This document shows, in pieces, positions 24,401 to 35,424 of a DNA stretch of 64,000 nt (position 1 is its first letter; the number at the start of each line of letters is the position of its first letter). Below the pieces are notes generated by a model. That model was not told the origin of the DNA, made no database searches, and was given only the letters and a program-made list of their open reading frames with translations. Made by a program: the position numbers and the translations under genes. Source of the stretch: Drosophila pseudoobscura (Eukaryota > Arthropoda > Insecta > Diptera > Drosophilidae); NCBI RefSeq assembly GCF_009870125.1, contig NC_046679.1, positions 7,812,001-7,876,000 on the forward strand, written 5' to 3'.

Positions 24401-27400
24401 TTTGGCGTGGTATGCCTTTCCATTAATAACTTTTCATCATCATCTTCGGGCCGCTTCGGGCTGCTTCTTCTGCATCTTACAAGTATTTTCCCGGCTGCTC
24501 TTGTTGTTCGGTTTTTTGCGTAAATTTCACAAGTCAGCCAGCAATTTATTGACGATGATTTCTTTTTAGTCTCCGTTCCTTGGATCTGTCACAGGGCCCG
24601 GACTCCCTCCCTCCCTTCCTCCCTTCCTCCTCCTTCGGGGTGTGGGCCATGGGCCATGGGCCGTCAATTTGTCTGATTGTCTGTCAGTTGTTTTTTTTTT
24701 TTCTTTAATTTCCTTAACAAGATCTGTCGCCCCAGGCACAAATTTGAATGGGACGGGGCTTGGAATGTTGGTCATTAAAATGAAAATAAATCACCACTCG
24801 ACTCGGCCTGATGAAATATGATTCAATTTTGATGTGCAAAATTTTCTCATATCTGACATGAAATCAAATTGTTTCCCTTTTGAGGAGGGTACTTATAGGG
24901 AGGGGGTGTTATAGTGTTCTTGAACAGGCTGAAAAGGGGAAGGGGTACAGATATTGTTTGGCTCTGAAACCATCCAGTTTTAGAGCTATCTATTGGGACC
25001 TTTTACAATACAATTTTGCATCAACATTTATTCAAAACTGTGCTCTTAAACAGCTGTGTCAGGTCTCATATTACTGAGAATACTGAGAGGGGTTTCAGAA
25101 CCTGCAAAGGTTCGTACTGCATTCGGATTTCCATGTAAATTGTATGTTCCATAATCTGAACAATTTCCGAAAAAATGCATTCTTGATAAGTATTGATTTT
25201 TATGCAAATTCCGCACTTTGATGAGGGAATGCCAGAAGACCACACAGAACTGCATTGTAGTCTGGGCGTTTTTTTTCACAAATATTTTATATTTTGATGT
25301 CTCTATACTGTGGCCATGTGTGTGTGTGTGTGAATACATATGTTTATATAAATATGAAATGCCAAAGGCATTGGGTCTTGCTCATTAAAAATTTATGTTT
25401 TTTACGGACCGGCAAATGCAATGCGAGACGGGTCCGAGTCCGAATCTGAGCCGACCGGCCGGCGTCATGGTCCCTGAACCGGGCTTCCGACCTCAGCTGC
25501 AACCCGCCCCCTCCCCCCCCCCCTCCCCGACCCCCGTTATTGGGGTTTTGTTTACTCGAAAGGCGCGACACATTAGCATTTTTAATTGAATCGTTGCCGC
25601 ATCCTGGGGACCCAGAACCGAAGGCCTGCGAGGCGAAATTTTTAGAGCGTCTCTCTTCAATTGGGGATTTGCCTTGGGCGTGGGTGTGGGCGTAAAGTAA
25701 AGAGAAACCCTCTGCAGGAACGTGACGAATTTGGGTAGAAACTGTTTCGGTTTTTTGGTTTTTTGGTATTTTTGCAAATTTTGTTTGCACAAGGAATGGC
25801 CCCTCGAATGGGCTGCGTAAGACTTATTTTCGGCATAATGATGCCATCACATCTCTCCCTGGCATACATACTCGTACATGTACGTACTTGTGCATGAATT
25901 AATGATGCATAAGTCCATAAACATTCCAAGCATTCCCCACCGTCCCCTACCAAACAGACCAGGTTTCGTCACACCTGAACAGAGCTGTCAGTCGTCGAGC
26001 GAATGCATCTCATCATGGGGCAAGTGGCAAGTGGTATTTGTATTGGCATTTCCAGTGGCAGCTGCTGGCAATTCAATTAGCAGCAGCTGATAGGAGACAC
26101 AGCCACACTCACTGGAGCGGCTCTTATCAGCTCCGATGCCGATTCGTATGTACATTTAATTATTTATGATTATTCCAGCACAGGTGTCTCTGTCTCTGAG
26201 TGCATGTAAATGCTAATGGTCGTCTAGAGGGTATCTCTATCTCCAGTTTGCAATGGGGGGAAAAACAAAACGTTGCGTGTCAAAGATCAAGATGCAGTCT
26301 GGAGGCTGGAGACTGGTCAGGCACGTTGGGTCAGCGGGGGGTCAGGCATTAATCAAAATACTCGACTCCTTTTGTTTGGGCCGCCATTGATCTGGCTGAT
26401 TATGGCATTGCCCGATCGTGACTTTGATATTTTTCCCCTTAATTTTCTCTCATTGTTCGGTCCGACGGTTCGGCTGCCACAAAGCCATAAAGTCGCCGCC
26501 GGCCAAAGAAAGTTTTCCAGCAACGTTATGGAAATTGGCAAAAGTGCAAAAGTTGAACATGCAACCTCCTGGGAGCCAGCCCTAGCCGCAACTCGGTTGC
26601 CAGGCAAACATTTACTTGATCTAGTTACCAGATACTTATCTTAAATTCATCTGATAAGCCACACACACTCCCCCCCTGTCACTCCCCCTCGCAGTCGTTG
26701 GGGAAGATGTGCAAGGTGACATCATCTTGGGCTGTAATATCGAACGAGCATGCCAAAGCCAAGCATTTCCAATACTGCGCAGTTGCTTTATGGGAATGTG
26801 ATCCCATAACGAACCGAACCCAGAACCCATTCCCCCATTCCCCATTCCCCATGCCATATTCCCCCTTCCAGACTGTTTAGAAAGTCAATCGGCAATGACA
26901 AACAAACAAAACAAAAAGCGAATTGCGACAAAGCGCAAAACCAAAAAGTAAATGACCGCTAAAAGTCAGAACATTATTGTACAACTCGACTGCTCTGTCA
27001 CCCTCTAAGCAAATGCTATTTACTTTGGCTTAAAAGAATATATCGAGAGGTGTGGGCCTGCAAATAATAGTTTTTCCAGAGATAATGAGTAGATGAGAAA
27101 GAAAATACACAAGGGATTAAGTTTTAATGTGAGAGATGCGGGCCTTTGTAGGTGGATCGAACAGAGTCCCAATTCTAAAGAACCAAAGGGTTCTAGAACC
27201 TCTTATACTCGTATAAGTAGCTTAAAGTATTCAATACTCAGAAGGGATTAAGTTCTATTCGGGGAGATGCTTGTCTGGCTGTATCTTAAACGTGGTTTTA
27301 TTAAACTTTGTTGCTTGAAAGATGGTTATAATCGAACAGAGTCCAAATGCTAAAGAACCAAAGGATTCTAGAACCTCTTAAAATCGTATAAGTATCTAAA

Positions 27401-30400
27401 AGTGTTCAATACGCAAAAGTGCTCAAGTTTTAGCGTGAGAGATGCTAGTCTTTAGCTTAGTTTTAAGAACATTTCTAGGTGGATCGAACAGAGTCCCAAT
27501 TCTAAAGAACCAAGTGGTTCTAGAACCTCGTATAAGTGGCTTAAAGTGTTCAATACTCAGAAGTAATCAAGATTTTTTGTGAGAAATGGTAGTCTGGCTG
27601 TAACTTAAACTTAGTTTTATTACAATTTCTGGCTGGAAAGATGGTTATAATCGAACAGACTCCAAATGCTAAAGAGCCAAAGGGTTCTAGAACCTCTTAT
27701 ATTCCTATAAGTAGCTTGAAGTGTTCAAGTATCAGAAGTGATTAAGTTTTAAGGTGAGAGACGCTAGTCTTTAGCTTAGTTTCACGAAAATTTGTAGGTA
27801 GAACGATCTAACACCTCTTTTACTCGTATAAGTAGCTTGAAATGCTGAATACTCAGGAGTAAAAAAGTTCTAGCATGGAAGGTGTTAGTCTGACTGTATC
27901 TTAAACTTAGTTTTACTAAAATTTGTAACTGAAATCGAACACAGTCCAAATGCTAAAGCACCAAAGGGTTCTAGAACCCCTTACACAGCCAGTACTGTTC
28001 AAGTATCATGCTACATACATACATATACTCGTCTTGTAAGTGGTGCCTACAGAGTGCTCTTCAAATAGAGGGTACTATAAACTGAGCTTTAGAAAGCCGA
28101 TACCCAAAGTGCTAATTAGACGCATATTCTGTATGCCTAAGGCTATGCCCCCCACCCTACCCTTTGGTAGGCGCAAAATATCGAGCATCGTAAATTGAAG
28201 TGCAGTGAAAATGGAGAATCCGAATGCTATAAATACCATTTTTATACCGATGCATTTCCACCACCCACCCATTGTCCACACACACATTGGGCGGACATTA
28301 GGGCCCATTTATGGGCCCAATTAAGTGCTCATAAAACAAACATCGCAGCGCTGCAGTGCTCCTCGGCTGCTGATCCGCTTTTAGCTCAGTTTTGGGAAAA
28401 CACCCAAACGGCAGGCAAACCAGAATCGCATTAATTATGTGGCTTTGCTTTGCGAGCCGTTTTTGGCGCATTTTGGCCCGGGTCTCGGGTCTTAGGTCTC
28501 GGCCACGGCTAGCCACCCGACCATGAAACCGCAGCCTGGCCGAAAGGCGCTTTCTGTGTTTTGCCTCTTATTTACGTTTCTGTGGCCCTTTTCATGTCCG
28601 AGCTTAGTGAATCCTTTTGAATACACCTGGGAAAATCACCTCCACCTGTCCGTCTGTCTGTGGGTCTGCCTGGCAAGTGTTAATAATCATTAAATTTGCA
28701 TATTTTTGTGTTTGCTTCACGAAACAGTAGACACGATTCAAAGGCATAAATTATGCACGGCAAATATTGTCCCGGAATTGGGTGGGAATATTTATTTAAA
28801 GAAATGCTAAATGGATTTGTCGTTGGTGAACCTTTTTTCATAATTGGGAATTATGATTGTTGCCCTTAAATTATTCCAAAGGGTGTTCCAAGACCTAACG
28901 AGAATACTCTCTACCAAAAGGGTGTTCTTGAAATATTTCCCTGCCTGTAACTGGCATTCTTGAAGTGCCCTGAGAGTGGAAATCAATGCTAATTGAACTC
29001 GAGCTTAATATCTTTCGAAATTGTTGGCTCTCTGGTGGTTGTTTCTGGTGCTGCTCGCCCGCATAATTGGCTGACAGTCGCTTGATATTGTAACCGACTG
29101 ACAATCACCCTAGTGTCAAAAGTCAACATCGATGATGACGACACATAGTCTGGGGCAGGGGCAGTGGCAGGGGCAGTGCCAGTGGCAGTCCGTGAAAACA
29201 AGTGTGTCAATTAGACGAGGCGCAAAGTGACGTCAAAGTGGAGGCAACAACTGCAAGGGGATAAAAGATTTTCGTGCGAGTGGATGTGGATGTGAATGTG
29301 GATGCCGTGTGCCATAATATATAACATTTAATTGACACGTGTAAAGCTTGTCAACAAACACCGGGAGCCGGTCCCCGCAACAGCCGACAAAACAAAAGTT
29401 TGCTGACAGGCAGCCCCATGTCGCCTGCTGCTGGCTTAAAACTACATTTGCCTGCCTGATATATGGCCACGCTAATTGTGTATTCAGATATCACTGCATA
29501 TATAAATAAAGACATAGACATGGACTCGACGAAAAAAAAGAGCTCAAAAGGAAATCGTGCGAATTTCGAACGCCTCTAAAACGATTTTCTTGCCGCCAAT
29601 CCAATTGGATCTCGGGCGGGCGGGCTGTGATTTATCGGCCCAAACGCCGATGACGTTTCCAATGTGTGTGCTGTGTGCTGTGCCACTTTTTGTTGCTGCT
29701 CCGCTGCGATGAATGCCCCGCTTGTTTGTTTGTTTGTTGTCACTCTCGTCGTTGTCGTAGGTATTAGTGCCCGGCTGCCTTGTCGGGCTGTTTGTTAAAC
29801 AAATCCGCGCCGTTAATTGCCTGGCAAAGTGTCCGGGCCGAAAAGGGGGCGAAACTTTCCTTCCACGAAAATATGGTATTCTCCCATGGCATTGCGACAC
29901 CGACACCGGCACTGGCACCTCCAACGACCTCTGCTCCAGTTTATCCCATTAGGCAGTGCGCGCGTCTGCCTGTCTGGCGGCCGCCGTTTGGCCTGCCACT
30001 TAATAAATATGGTCTGATGCATTATGCCTGCCTCGCTGCATTCAATCAATGGCCCGGCAGCCCTCTCTATTGCCTCCCCCCCCCCTCTCCAACCCCCGCT
30101 CTCTCTGATCGATTCACGCATGCAACTTCTTCGCTGGTGCCCCATGCCCCAAGCTAGACGACTCCTCTGTGTGCGTACGTTTTCTAGTGGCTTTTCCGCA
30201 AAATGCTTTTAATTCAATTTTATTTCAATTTAATTGCCACATTGCCGAGCTACTGGGGATGGTGGGGATGGGCGGATGGGGAACGGGAGGGCACACTGCT
30301 GCATATGGCTGGCCTGCATATGGCTATATGCATATAAGCAATGCGACCTGCCTATCTCTGTCGATCAGTGGCGACGCTGACTGGAGCGGGAGCTGCAGCT

Positions 30401-33400
30401 GATTATTTTGCCTCAGTCTTTGCCCCTGCCTTTGCCCCTGCCTTTGCCACTGCCTTTGCCCCTGCCTTTGCCACTGCCTCTGCCTTTGCCACTCTCGATA
30501 TTATACAATATTTTTGCGTTAATATATATGTATGGTACGTACGGGTAAGGCATATCGGCAGCCGTTTTGTAATGGATTTCGATTTGTGGTTCTCAAGTTT
30601 TTCTATGAATTTCCCATAAACAATTTTCAATTGAAATGCTCTGGCAATTGAACTACTTTTCGTAGGATTTATGCCTTCTAAATTGACTGACGGAATGGGC
30701 TTTGCGTAAGTCGCAAGTAAAATATTGTTGAAAAGAGAATAAAGCTGAGGGGGGAGGGCGGACGGCCCGCGAGGAGTGCCTGAAAGACAGTCAAGTGCTT
30801 TAGCCATAATGCTCTTGATGATCCGCCCCTGAAGCGTGCGTGTCTCTGACAGAAGTCGCGATTAATTGCTGTCACACAGAGGGTCTATAGGGTGTATGGG
30901 GTGTATGTGGTGTGTGTGTGTGTTATATATTATATGCATAATTAAGCATTGCATTGATGGCTTGATTGATGGACGGCTTGCTTTCGCCTGGCCTCCTTCT
31001 CAGCCCCATCGTGCCGATAACCCATACACACATCTGAATGGCATAAGTAAGACAGACATAATTAAACTTTCTGCGACCTTCAGCCTGATAATCCTTGCAC
31101 ATACATATGAGTACGTACGTACGTTCTCCCATTAAAACATTGTCGTCATCGTAAAAAGTAATCTCAATTTTCCTCTTTTTTCCAGCTTGGGGGACTCACT
31201 GAGAACGCCATTAAGTAATTTTATCTGCTGCCTGGCAGTGGAGACGTAGCGGAGGAGCAAAGCTTTCGAAGCCATGGATTTCAGAAAATATTTAGGTTTA
31301 TTGGCGCTCGTCCTGCTGGCTGTCCTGACGCTCAACGGTCGCCCTGTAGACGCCTGCTCCTGCATGCCCTCGCACCCACAGACGCACTTCTGCAAGGCCG
31401 ACTATGGTGAGTCAGCCCCCAGCGAAGGGGCCAATCCTTGGGGAATTCGATAACTGAATGCCTGCATTTCTTTGACAGTTGTGCAGCTGCGAGTGCTGCG
31501 CAAATCGGACACCATCGATCCGGGCAAGACCACCTACAAGGTGCACATCAAGCGCACTTACAAGGCAAGTCCTGTGGCATTGACATTTCTGTGGCGGCTA
31601 GAACGTAACGTAACCCAATACTCTTGCTCTAGGCCACTCCCGAGGCACGTCGCATGCTGCGCGATGGACGTTTGGCCACGCCCAACAGTGACTCCATGTG
31701 TGGCATCAGGCTGGACCTCGGCAAGGTCTACATCATCGCGGGACGCATGCCCACGCTGAACGTGTGCAGCTACTACAAGGAGTACACCAAGATGACCATC
31801 ACCGAGCGCCACGGCTTCAGCGGTGGCTACGGCAAGAGCTGCAATTGCACCGTGAGTATCTGCCCCCGTGGGGATCTATGGTTCGAGCTAACTGGTTGCC
31901 CTTCCCTCCCACCCACTCAAAAGGTATCACCCTGCTTTGGCCAGCAGTGCCTGCGACATCGAGAGTACTCCGATGGCTGCAAGTGGTCGCCGTTCGGCAA
32001 GTGCGAGCGCGACTACAGCGCCTGCATGCCCCATGTGACGCACACGGTGAACGGCAGCATCTCCCGGTGCCGCTGGCGGCGCACGCAACTCTACAGAAAG
32101 TGCCTCAGCAATCCGTAGGCGGATGGGGTGCCCCTAATCCCCCTAATCCTTGTTATGCTACCGTTTCTCTCTGTCCAGAGCTTTAATACGTACGTTATGC
32201 CTAATGTGTTATTTATTAATTGATGCTTTTGAAATGTAACCGAGCTTCGAACAGCTACTTAATTAGTGTCTAGCTTTTAATGTTTATCGTTTATACCGTG
32301 TACACTTACCAAATCGCGTGGATTCGGGAAGAAGGTCTGCTCGATCAGTGGGAAGCCGTCGCGGCCCAGACGCCGCTGCAGCTGCAGCAGATGCGAGAAC
32401 ACCCAGGGTTTGTCCTACAACCAAAACAGAACAGAACAGAATATCAGTTCCCATCACTTCGTGTTTCGGTATCGATTTTACGACTCACCTGAAACTGGTA
32501 GATCGAATGCAGAGAATTGATGCTGGGCACTCCGCCGTACTTGAGTCCGAGAATGGTGGAACGGAAGTCGCTGGAACCGTCACGCGGCGGCTGGCGTATC
32601 AACACGAAGTCCGGCCGGAAGGAGCGCGCAACCTGTTTGTTGGTGTGATATTCCAAAATGAATAAATAAAAAAAAGGGAATTTAATTAGATTATAGAACG
32701 CTACATGCAAAACGATCGAAACACACACTTTTTTGTAATTTTTTAATTGGAAAATATACGAATAAAAAGAATTTCATTTAGAGATATTGTTGGATTAGCA
32801 GAAAACCATTTGGCCTTTAATTTGCTAGTAAACTGATGGATACTCGTATATCTAAATAACTCGGGATCTATTCATTCAGTAAAGTAACATTTCTTGACAA
32901 TTCTTCTGTTGATCAAAGAAATTAATTCAAACTATGATAGAATGTTCGATAAATTCTTGTCCTATCGATCGGCAGTAAGTTCATGAAATGACCGCTGATA
33001 TCTGTGGCGGCGCGCCAGAAGCCGTTGAATAGACATGTAGAAAGCATGTAGAATATGTATTTCTTGGTTTCTCCCGACCATGTAATGTAAAAGTATCAAG
33101 TGGCGATAACTCGTGAGGTGTAGATATCGTACAGTATCGTTATTTAAATAAAGAAAGTCTTGGTTGGCTACTGTCCATTGCAGATCAAACAAAACCTCCT
33201 CGAACCATGGCAGAAGAGTTATTTGCAATAGATCTTGCCCCATCTGAATATGTTGTGAATTAATCGCTTCCGTTTTGGGTATAAAAGAGATCGCTGTTAA
33301 AGAAGTAGTAGAAGTAGTGATTTTGGGACCCATTGAGGATAACGTTAAATTTCACTAAGATTTTATTACAACGCATTTCCGTAAATATTTAAGTTATTTT

Positions 33401-35327
33401 TTGAAGTAAGACGACTAATACAGCTCTGTGTATATTTTGCAAACAGTCTACGCAATACAGGAACCATTTGTGCCGATTTAGGCCAGAACCTTGAGAGTTC
33501 TGTAACAAATGTGTAGGTGCTTGAACGTTTCATTGGGCTACGCAAACGGAAGAACAGAATGTCAAGAATATCTGCACTTTATGGGCTCGGAGATGCCTAT
33601 TTCTATGCGTTTCCAACGTATGACTAACTTTCATATACCCCTTTAAGGGACCTGCAAATAGCTGTCTTATTGATATGTTTAGTGATACATATCTACAAAA
33701 CGTAGATCCAGTATACTCGTTAGATACGCATTATTTATTGCATTTGAATACGTTTCCATATATCTACGCTGCTTATCGCAATATCCCGGCCGACCCCCAA
33801 GTGCGTCGCAGTTGTGCCACAAGTGTTTTTTTTAGTGCCATTGAGATGCGCCATCGTAGAGCCAACAAAAGAACGACTCGAGAATAAATAGTGAAAAATA
33901 GAGCGCCAGAGTGTCGAGAGCTCAGAGCTGGACAAACAGCGAGACAATGGCAGTTGATAGACTGGCAACGCTTAAGTGGTGGTCGGGCGATGGATTAATC
34001 CCGCTGCTGCCTGGCCACCGAAGTCCTTGAGCCACACAACCGCACGGCTTATATATGTAGTCCTGGTGGAAATACAGACGACAGAGGACAGATGACAGCC
34101 TGGCGGGCAATAAACGCACAAACGGATAACTAAGGACTAACGCGACTGGCCATTGCACTAATTAACCGCAAACAGGCCAGGCGCCAAGGATAACTTACCC
34201 GAGTGCCGCTGCGGTAGGCGGCCATGGTGACTACCGGTCCGGTATCGGCGCTGGAGACCACCGTAATGTCCTGCGGAAGCACACGGAGACACAGACAAAC
34301 ACGAACAAGGATTATGCCGATTACCGAAGTGTCCCTTAGGCGCAGCAGCTTACCCTGAACTCGGCCTGCTCCACGCGTATATCGAAATCGCCGTGCAGCC
34401 GCCTGCCCCGGAAGTACTTGGACCAGTCCGTGTTCTGGTCATCCAGCACCAGGAGCGTGAAGTACTTGTCCTTGTTGAAGGCCGGTGTCCGTTGTGTGGC
34501 GCTCTGGACAGCAGCTCCTGTTGGGAAGAGATTATATGCCAAAACATGGACCAGGGACTTCAATCTACAGAATTTTGCCAGATCATACCCAGTATGGAGG
34601 CGCCCTGATCTCGGGCGGCACCCGTCAGGCTCTGCACTCGCTGCAGCAGGCTCTCGCGCGACTTGGCCGGACTGGTGGGGGCACTGACACCACGCGGTGG
34701 TGCCGGAGCCGCTGTAGTCGGCGCCTTGCCGGCCCCGAAGCTCAGCGACAGCTCCGGAGCGGCTCCAGCCGGTTGCCCCGGTGCCGGCGGAGGTGGCATA
34801 TTGGGTGGCCCGCCGCCGACCGGCACCGGCGGCTTCGTGGGCTGGTCCTGGATGGGACGAGCCGCTGGCGGCAAGCTATTGGGATCGACATCGTCGACCT
34901 CGGAAGACAAGTCTCCCGAGCTGAATCTGCGCATCATCGTGTGTGGGGTGGAATGCATTATTGGTTGGGTGGGTGGGTGTGTGGTTGGGTGGTGATTGAT
35001 TGATTGATCGCCGGACGAGTGGACAAGTCAAATTGTGCAGCGCAGTTGAGTGGTTGGGCAAAAGAGTACGTAAACGAGAACATACAAAGTTCCACAAGAG
35101 AGAGACAGAGAGAGAGAAAGAGAGCGATATGGAGAAAGAGAGAGAGAGATGGGGAAAGAATAGACAAACATATGAAATTTCAAATTAGTTTCGTTCATCG
35201 GAGCCCCGCCCGCCCCAACCAGGAACTGGCACTTGGGACTGGGGGCACATCCATTTTAAGGTCTTTACCTTCTCTTCAGGAAATTAACATTGGAAGTGAA
35301 GCTAGTCTTGAACGATGAGAAATTCAG
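15408..35327 (-). CDS. Syn: Synapsin, with UAG readthrough extension
   Basis: Coding exons on the minus strand: 35269-35327, 34589-34926, 34354-34517, 34199-34270, 32489-32632, 32310-32414, 20349-20566, 19877-19973, 18349-18516, 16821-18282 and 15408-15748. All junctions are GT-AG and phases agree. Residues from the proposed CTG: a short N-terminal domain with the kinase site RRFS at 19-22; a proline-rich linker; the conserved domain C (about 148-455, from [12 protein letters not shown] to LVSGRMQ), which has an ATP-grasp-like fold and binds vesicles and actin; then a Ser/Pro-rich tail to a UAG at 17,851-17,853 after residue 598. The frame stays open for 456 more codons to a TGA at 15,408. 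Synapsins tether synaptic vesicles in the reserve pool, under PKA/CaMK control. The fly gene is known to make short and long forms by UAG readthrough. Timp lies in the 11.7 kb intron (20,567-32,309). Confidence 0.96.
15749..16820 (-). other. Syn: Last intron of Synapsin
   Basis: Intron between the two exons that encode the readthrough extension (donor GTAATTATC ending at 16,820, acceptor TTGCAG at 15,749). The frame is held across it. It contains TG- and GAGA-rich tracts and no supported gene. Confidence 0.85.
17851..17853 (-). other. Syn: In-frame UAG readthrough stop of Synapsin
   Basis: Minus-strand context is GGC GAC ATG TAG GAA ATC. The stop follows the conserved [11 protein letters not shown] end of the short form and is followed by 1,368 nt of open frame spread over two exons and across an intron. 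Klagges and colleagues (1996) described UAG readthrough in D. melanogaster Syn with 443 downstream codons; here there are 456. Confidence 0.93.
18517..19876 (-). other. Syn: Synapsin intron in domain C
   Basis: Intron with donor GTAAGTCATC and acceptor CACTTACAG. It contains a CA tract and GACA run near 19,013-19,036. A 177-codon minus-strand ORF (19,226-19,759) shows no recognisable family and no splice support, and is probably chance. Confidence 0.8.
22520..22567. repeat. Perfect 16-bp inverted repeat with 16-nt loop
   Basis: Arms GATTGCGTTTGGTATT (22,520-22,535) and AATACCAAACGCAATC (22,552-22,567) are perfect complements. The loop is pyrimidine-rich. It lies just upstream of the proposed Timp 5' exon. 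Confidence 0.9.
22570..22796 (+). other. Timp: Candidate Timp 5' UTR exon
   Basis: Leader-like sequence ending in a donor CTCAAAG|GTAAAAATAA (GT at 22,797-22,798). It would splice to an acceptor TTTTTTCCAG|CTTGG (exon from 31,186) 88 nt before the Timp ATG. A TATA-like TATAAG is at about 22,649. Inference only; it could belong to another transcript. Confidence 0.35.
23021..23044. repeat. AC dinucleotide microsatellite
   Basis: Twelve perfect AC units. One of many CA/TG tracts in the window (others at 5,002-5,022, 7,700-7,960, 39,438-39,460, 40,207-40,225 and 56,040-56,056). Confidence 0.95.
27085..27985. repeat. Diverged minisatellite with alternating A/B units
   Basis: Six related units, four or five clear. 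The core motif GGTTCTAGAACC occurs near 27,190, 27,365, 27,517, 27,684 and 27,968, with a truncated unit at about 27,800. Units alternate between type A (AGGTGGATCGAACAGAGTCC, CAATTCTAAAG) and type B (GATGGTTATAATCGAACAGA, CAAATGCTAAAG), so the real period is a dimer of about 320-330 bp. No protein frame runs through it. It is not a repeat I recognise. Confidence 0.85.
30410..30493. repeat. 12-bp/6-bp minisatellite CCTTTGCC(C/A)CTG
   Basis: About seven copies of TTTGCCCCTGCC or TTTGCCACTGCC in the large Syn intron. It reads as repetitive peptide in all three frames, with no gene context. Confidence 0.9.
31186..31273 (+). other. Timp: Timp 5' UTR part of second exon
   Basis: A long pyrimidine tract ending in TTTTTTCCAG (AG at 31,184-31,185) precedes leader sequence up to the Timp ATG at 31,274. 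The ATG context is GCCATGG. Confidence 0.6.
31274..32118 (+). CDS. Timp: Tissue inhibitor of metalloproteinases
   Basis: Four exons: 31274-31406, 31479-31564, 31633-31851 and 31924-32118, giving 210 residues. A signal peptide (residues 1-27, core [12 protein letters not shown]) ends before Cys28. The mature protein starts CSC, the TIMP hallmark in which the free N-terminal Cys chelates the metalloprotease zinc. The spread of cysteines ([49 protein letters not shown]-like end) fits the full N- plus C-domain TIMP of 12 Cys. An NCT and an NGS are possible glycosylation sites. It is secreted and inhibits Mmp1/Mmp2 and ADAM-type enzymes in extracellular matrix. Intron 2 uses a GC donor (AAG|GCAAGT). 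It lies antisense inside the Syn intron, 192 bp from the nearest Syn exon. Confidence 0.97.
32633..34198 (-). other. Synapsin intron with an unrecognised 123-codon ORF
   Basis: Intron with donor GTAAGTTATC near 34,198 and acceptor AACAAACAG near 32,633. It holds a minus-strand ORF at 32,962-33,333 ([11 protein letters not shown] start, 123 residues, rich in Leu, His, Tyr and Trp, no signal peptide) with no recognised family, no clear promoter and no downstream poly(A) signal. The ORF may be a nested orphan gene, a decayed fragment or chance. Confidence 0.7.
34927..34958 (-). other. Syn: Alternative AUG start inside the first Synapsin intron
   Basis: If the 342-nt intron (34,927-35,268) is retained, or transcription starts within it, the same frame opens with ATG at 34,958 and reads [11 protein letters not shown] before FSSGD. 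The acceptor CGCAG|A itself encodes Arg-Arg, so RRFS is preserved either way. An in-frame TGA lies upstream in the intron. Use in vivo is unknown. Confidence 0.4.
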
Positions 35328-35424
35328 GGTGCTGCTTTTCGCTTCCTTCGAGTTGCGGCACGCCGAAAAAAAGGGGAAATACAAAGTAGATTTTATAGCT
35401 ACGTTTTCGGTTTCAATTAACGCT
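35269..35424 (-). other. Syn: Synapsin first coding exon with probable CUG start
   Basis: Minus strand, ending at donor AAGAGAAG|GTAAAG. In the frame that joins to the next exon, CTG (35,325-35,327, context CACCCTGAAT) is followed by [18 protein letters not shown]. There is no in-frame ATG upstream before a TAA at 35,424-35,426. A non-AUG start fits what I recall of reports on fly synapsin, but an upstream spliced exon cannot be excluded. The split codon AG|A encodes the second Arg of RRFS; its first adenosine is at 35,270. Confidence 0.7.

Larger units (their letters stand above)
20567..32309 (-). other. Syn: Large Synapsin intron (11.7 kb) hosting Timp
   Basis: Donor GTAAGTGTAC near 32,309 and acceptor TCATTGCAG at 20,567. 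It holds, on the opposite strand, the complete Timp coding region and a likely Timp 5' exon. It also holds a GATTGT repeat (20,621-20,642), a 16-bp perfect inverted repeat (22,520-22,567), an AC run (23,021-23,044), a higher-order minisatellite (27.1-28.0 kb) and a short-period minisatellite (30,410-30,493). No further gene is supported. Confidence 0.85.

Noticed and set aside
31698..32186. 162-codon plus-strand ORF in another frame of Timp
   Set aside because: It reads through the third Timp intron in the wrong frame; the Cys pattern of TIMP is in the other frame.
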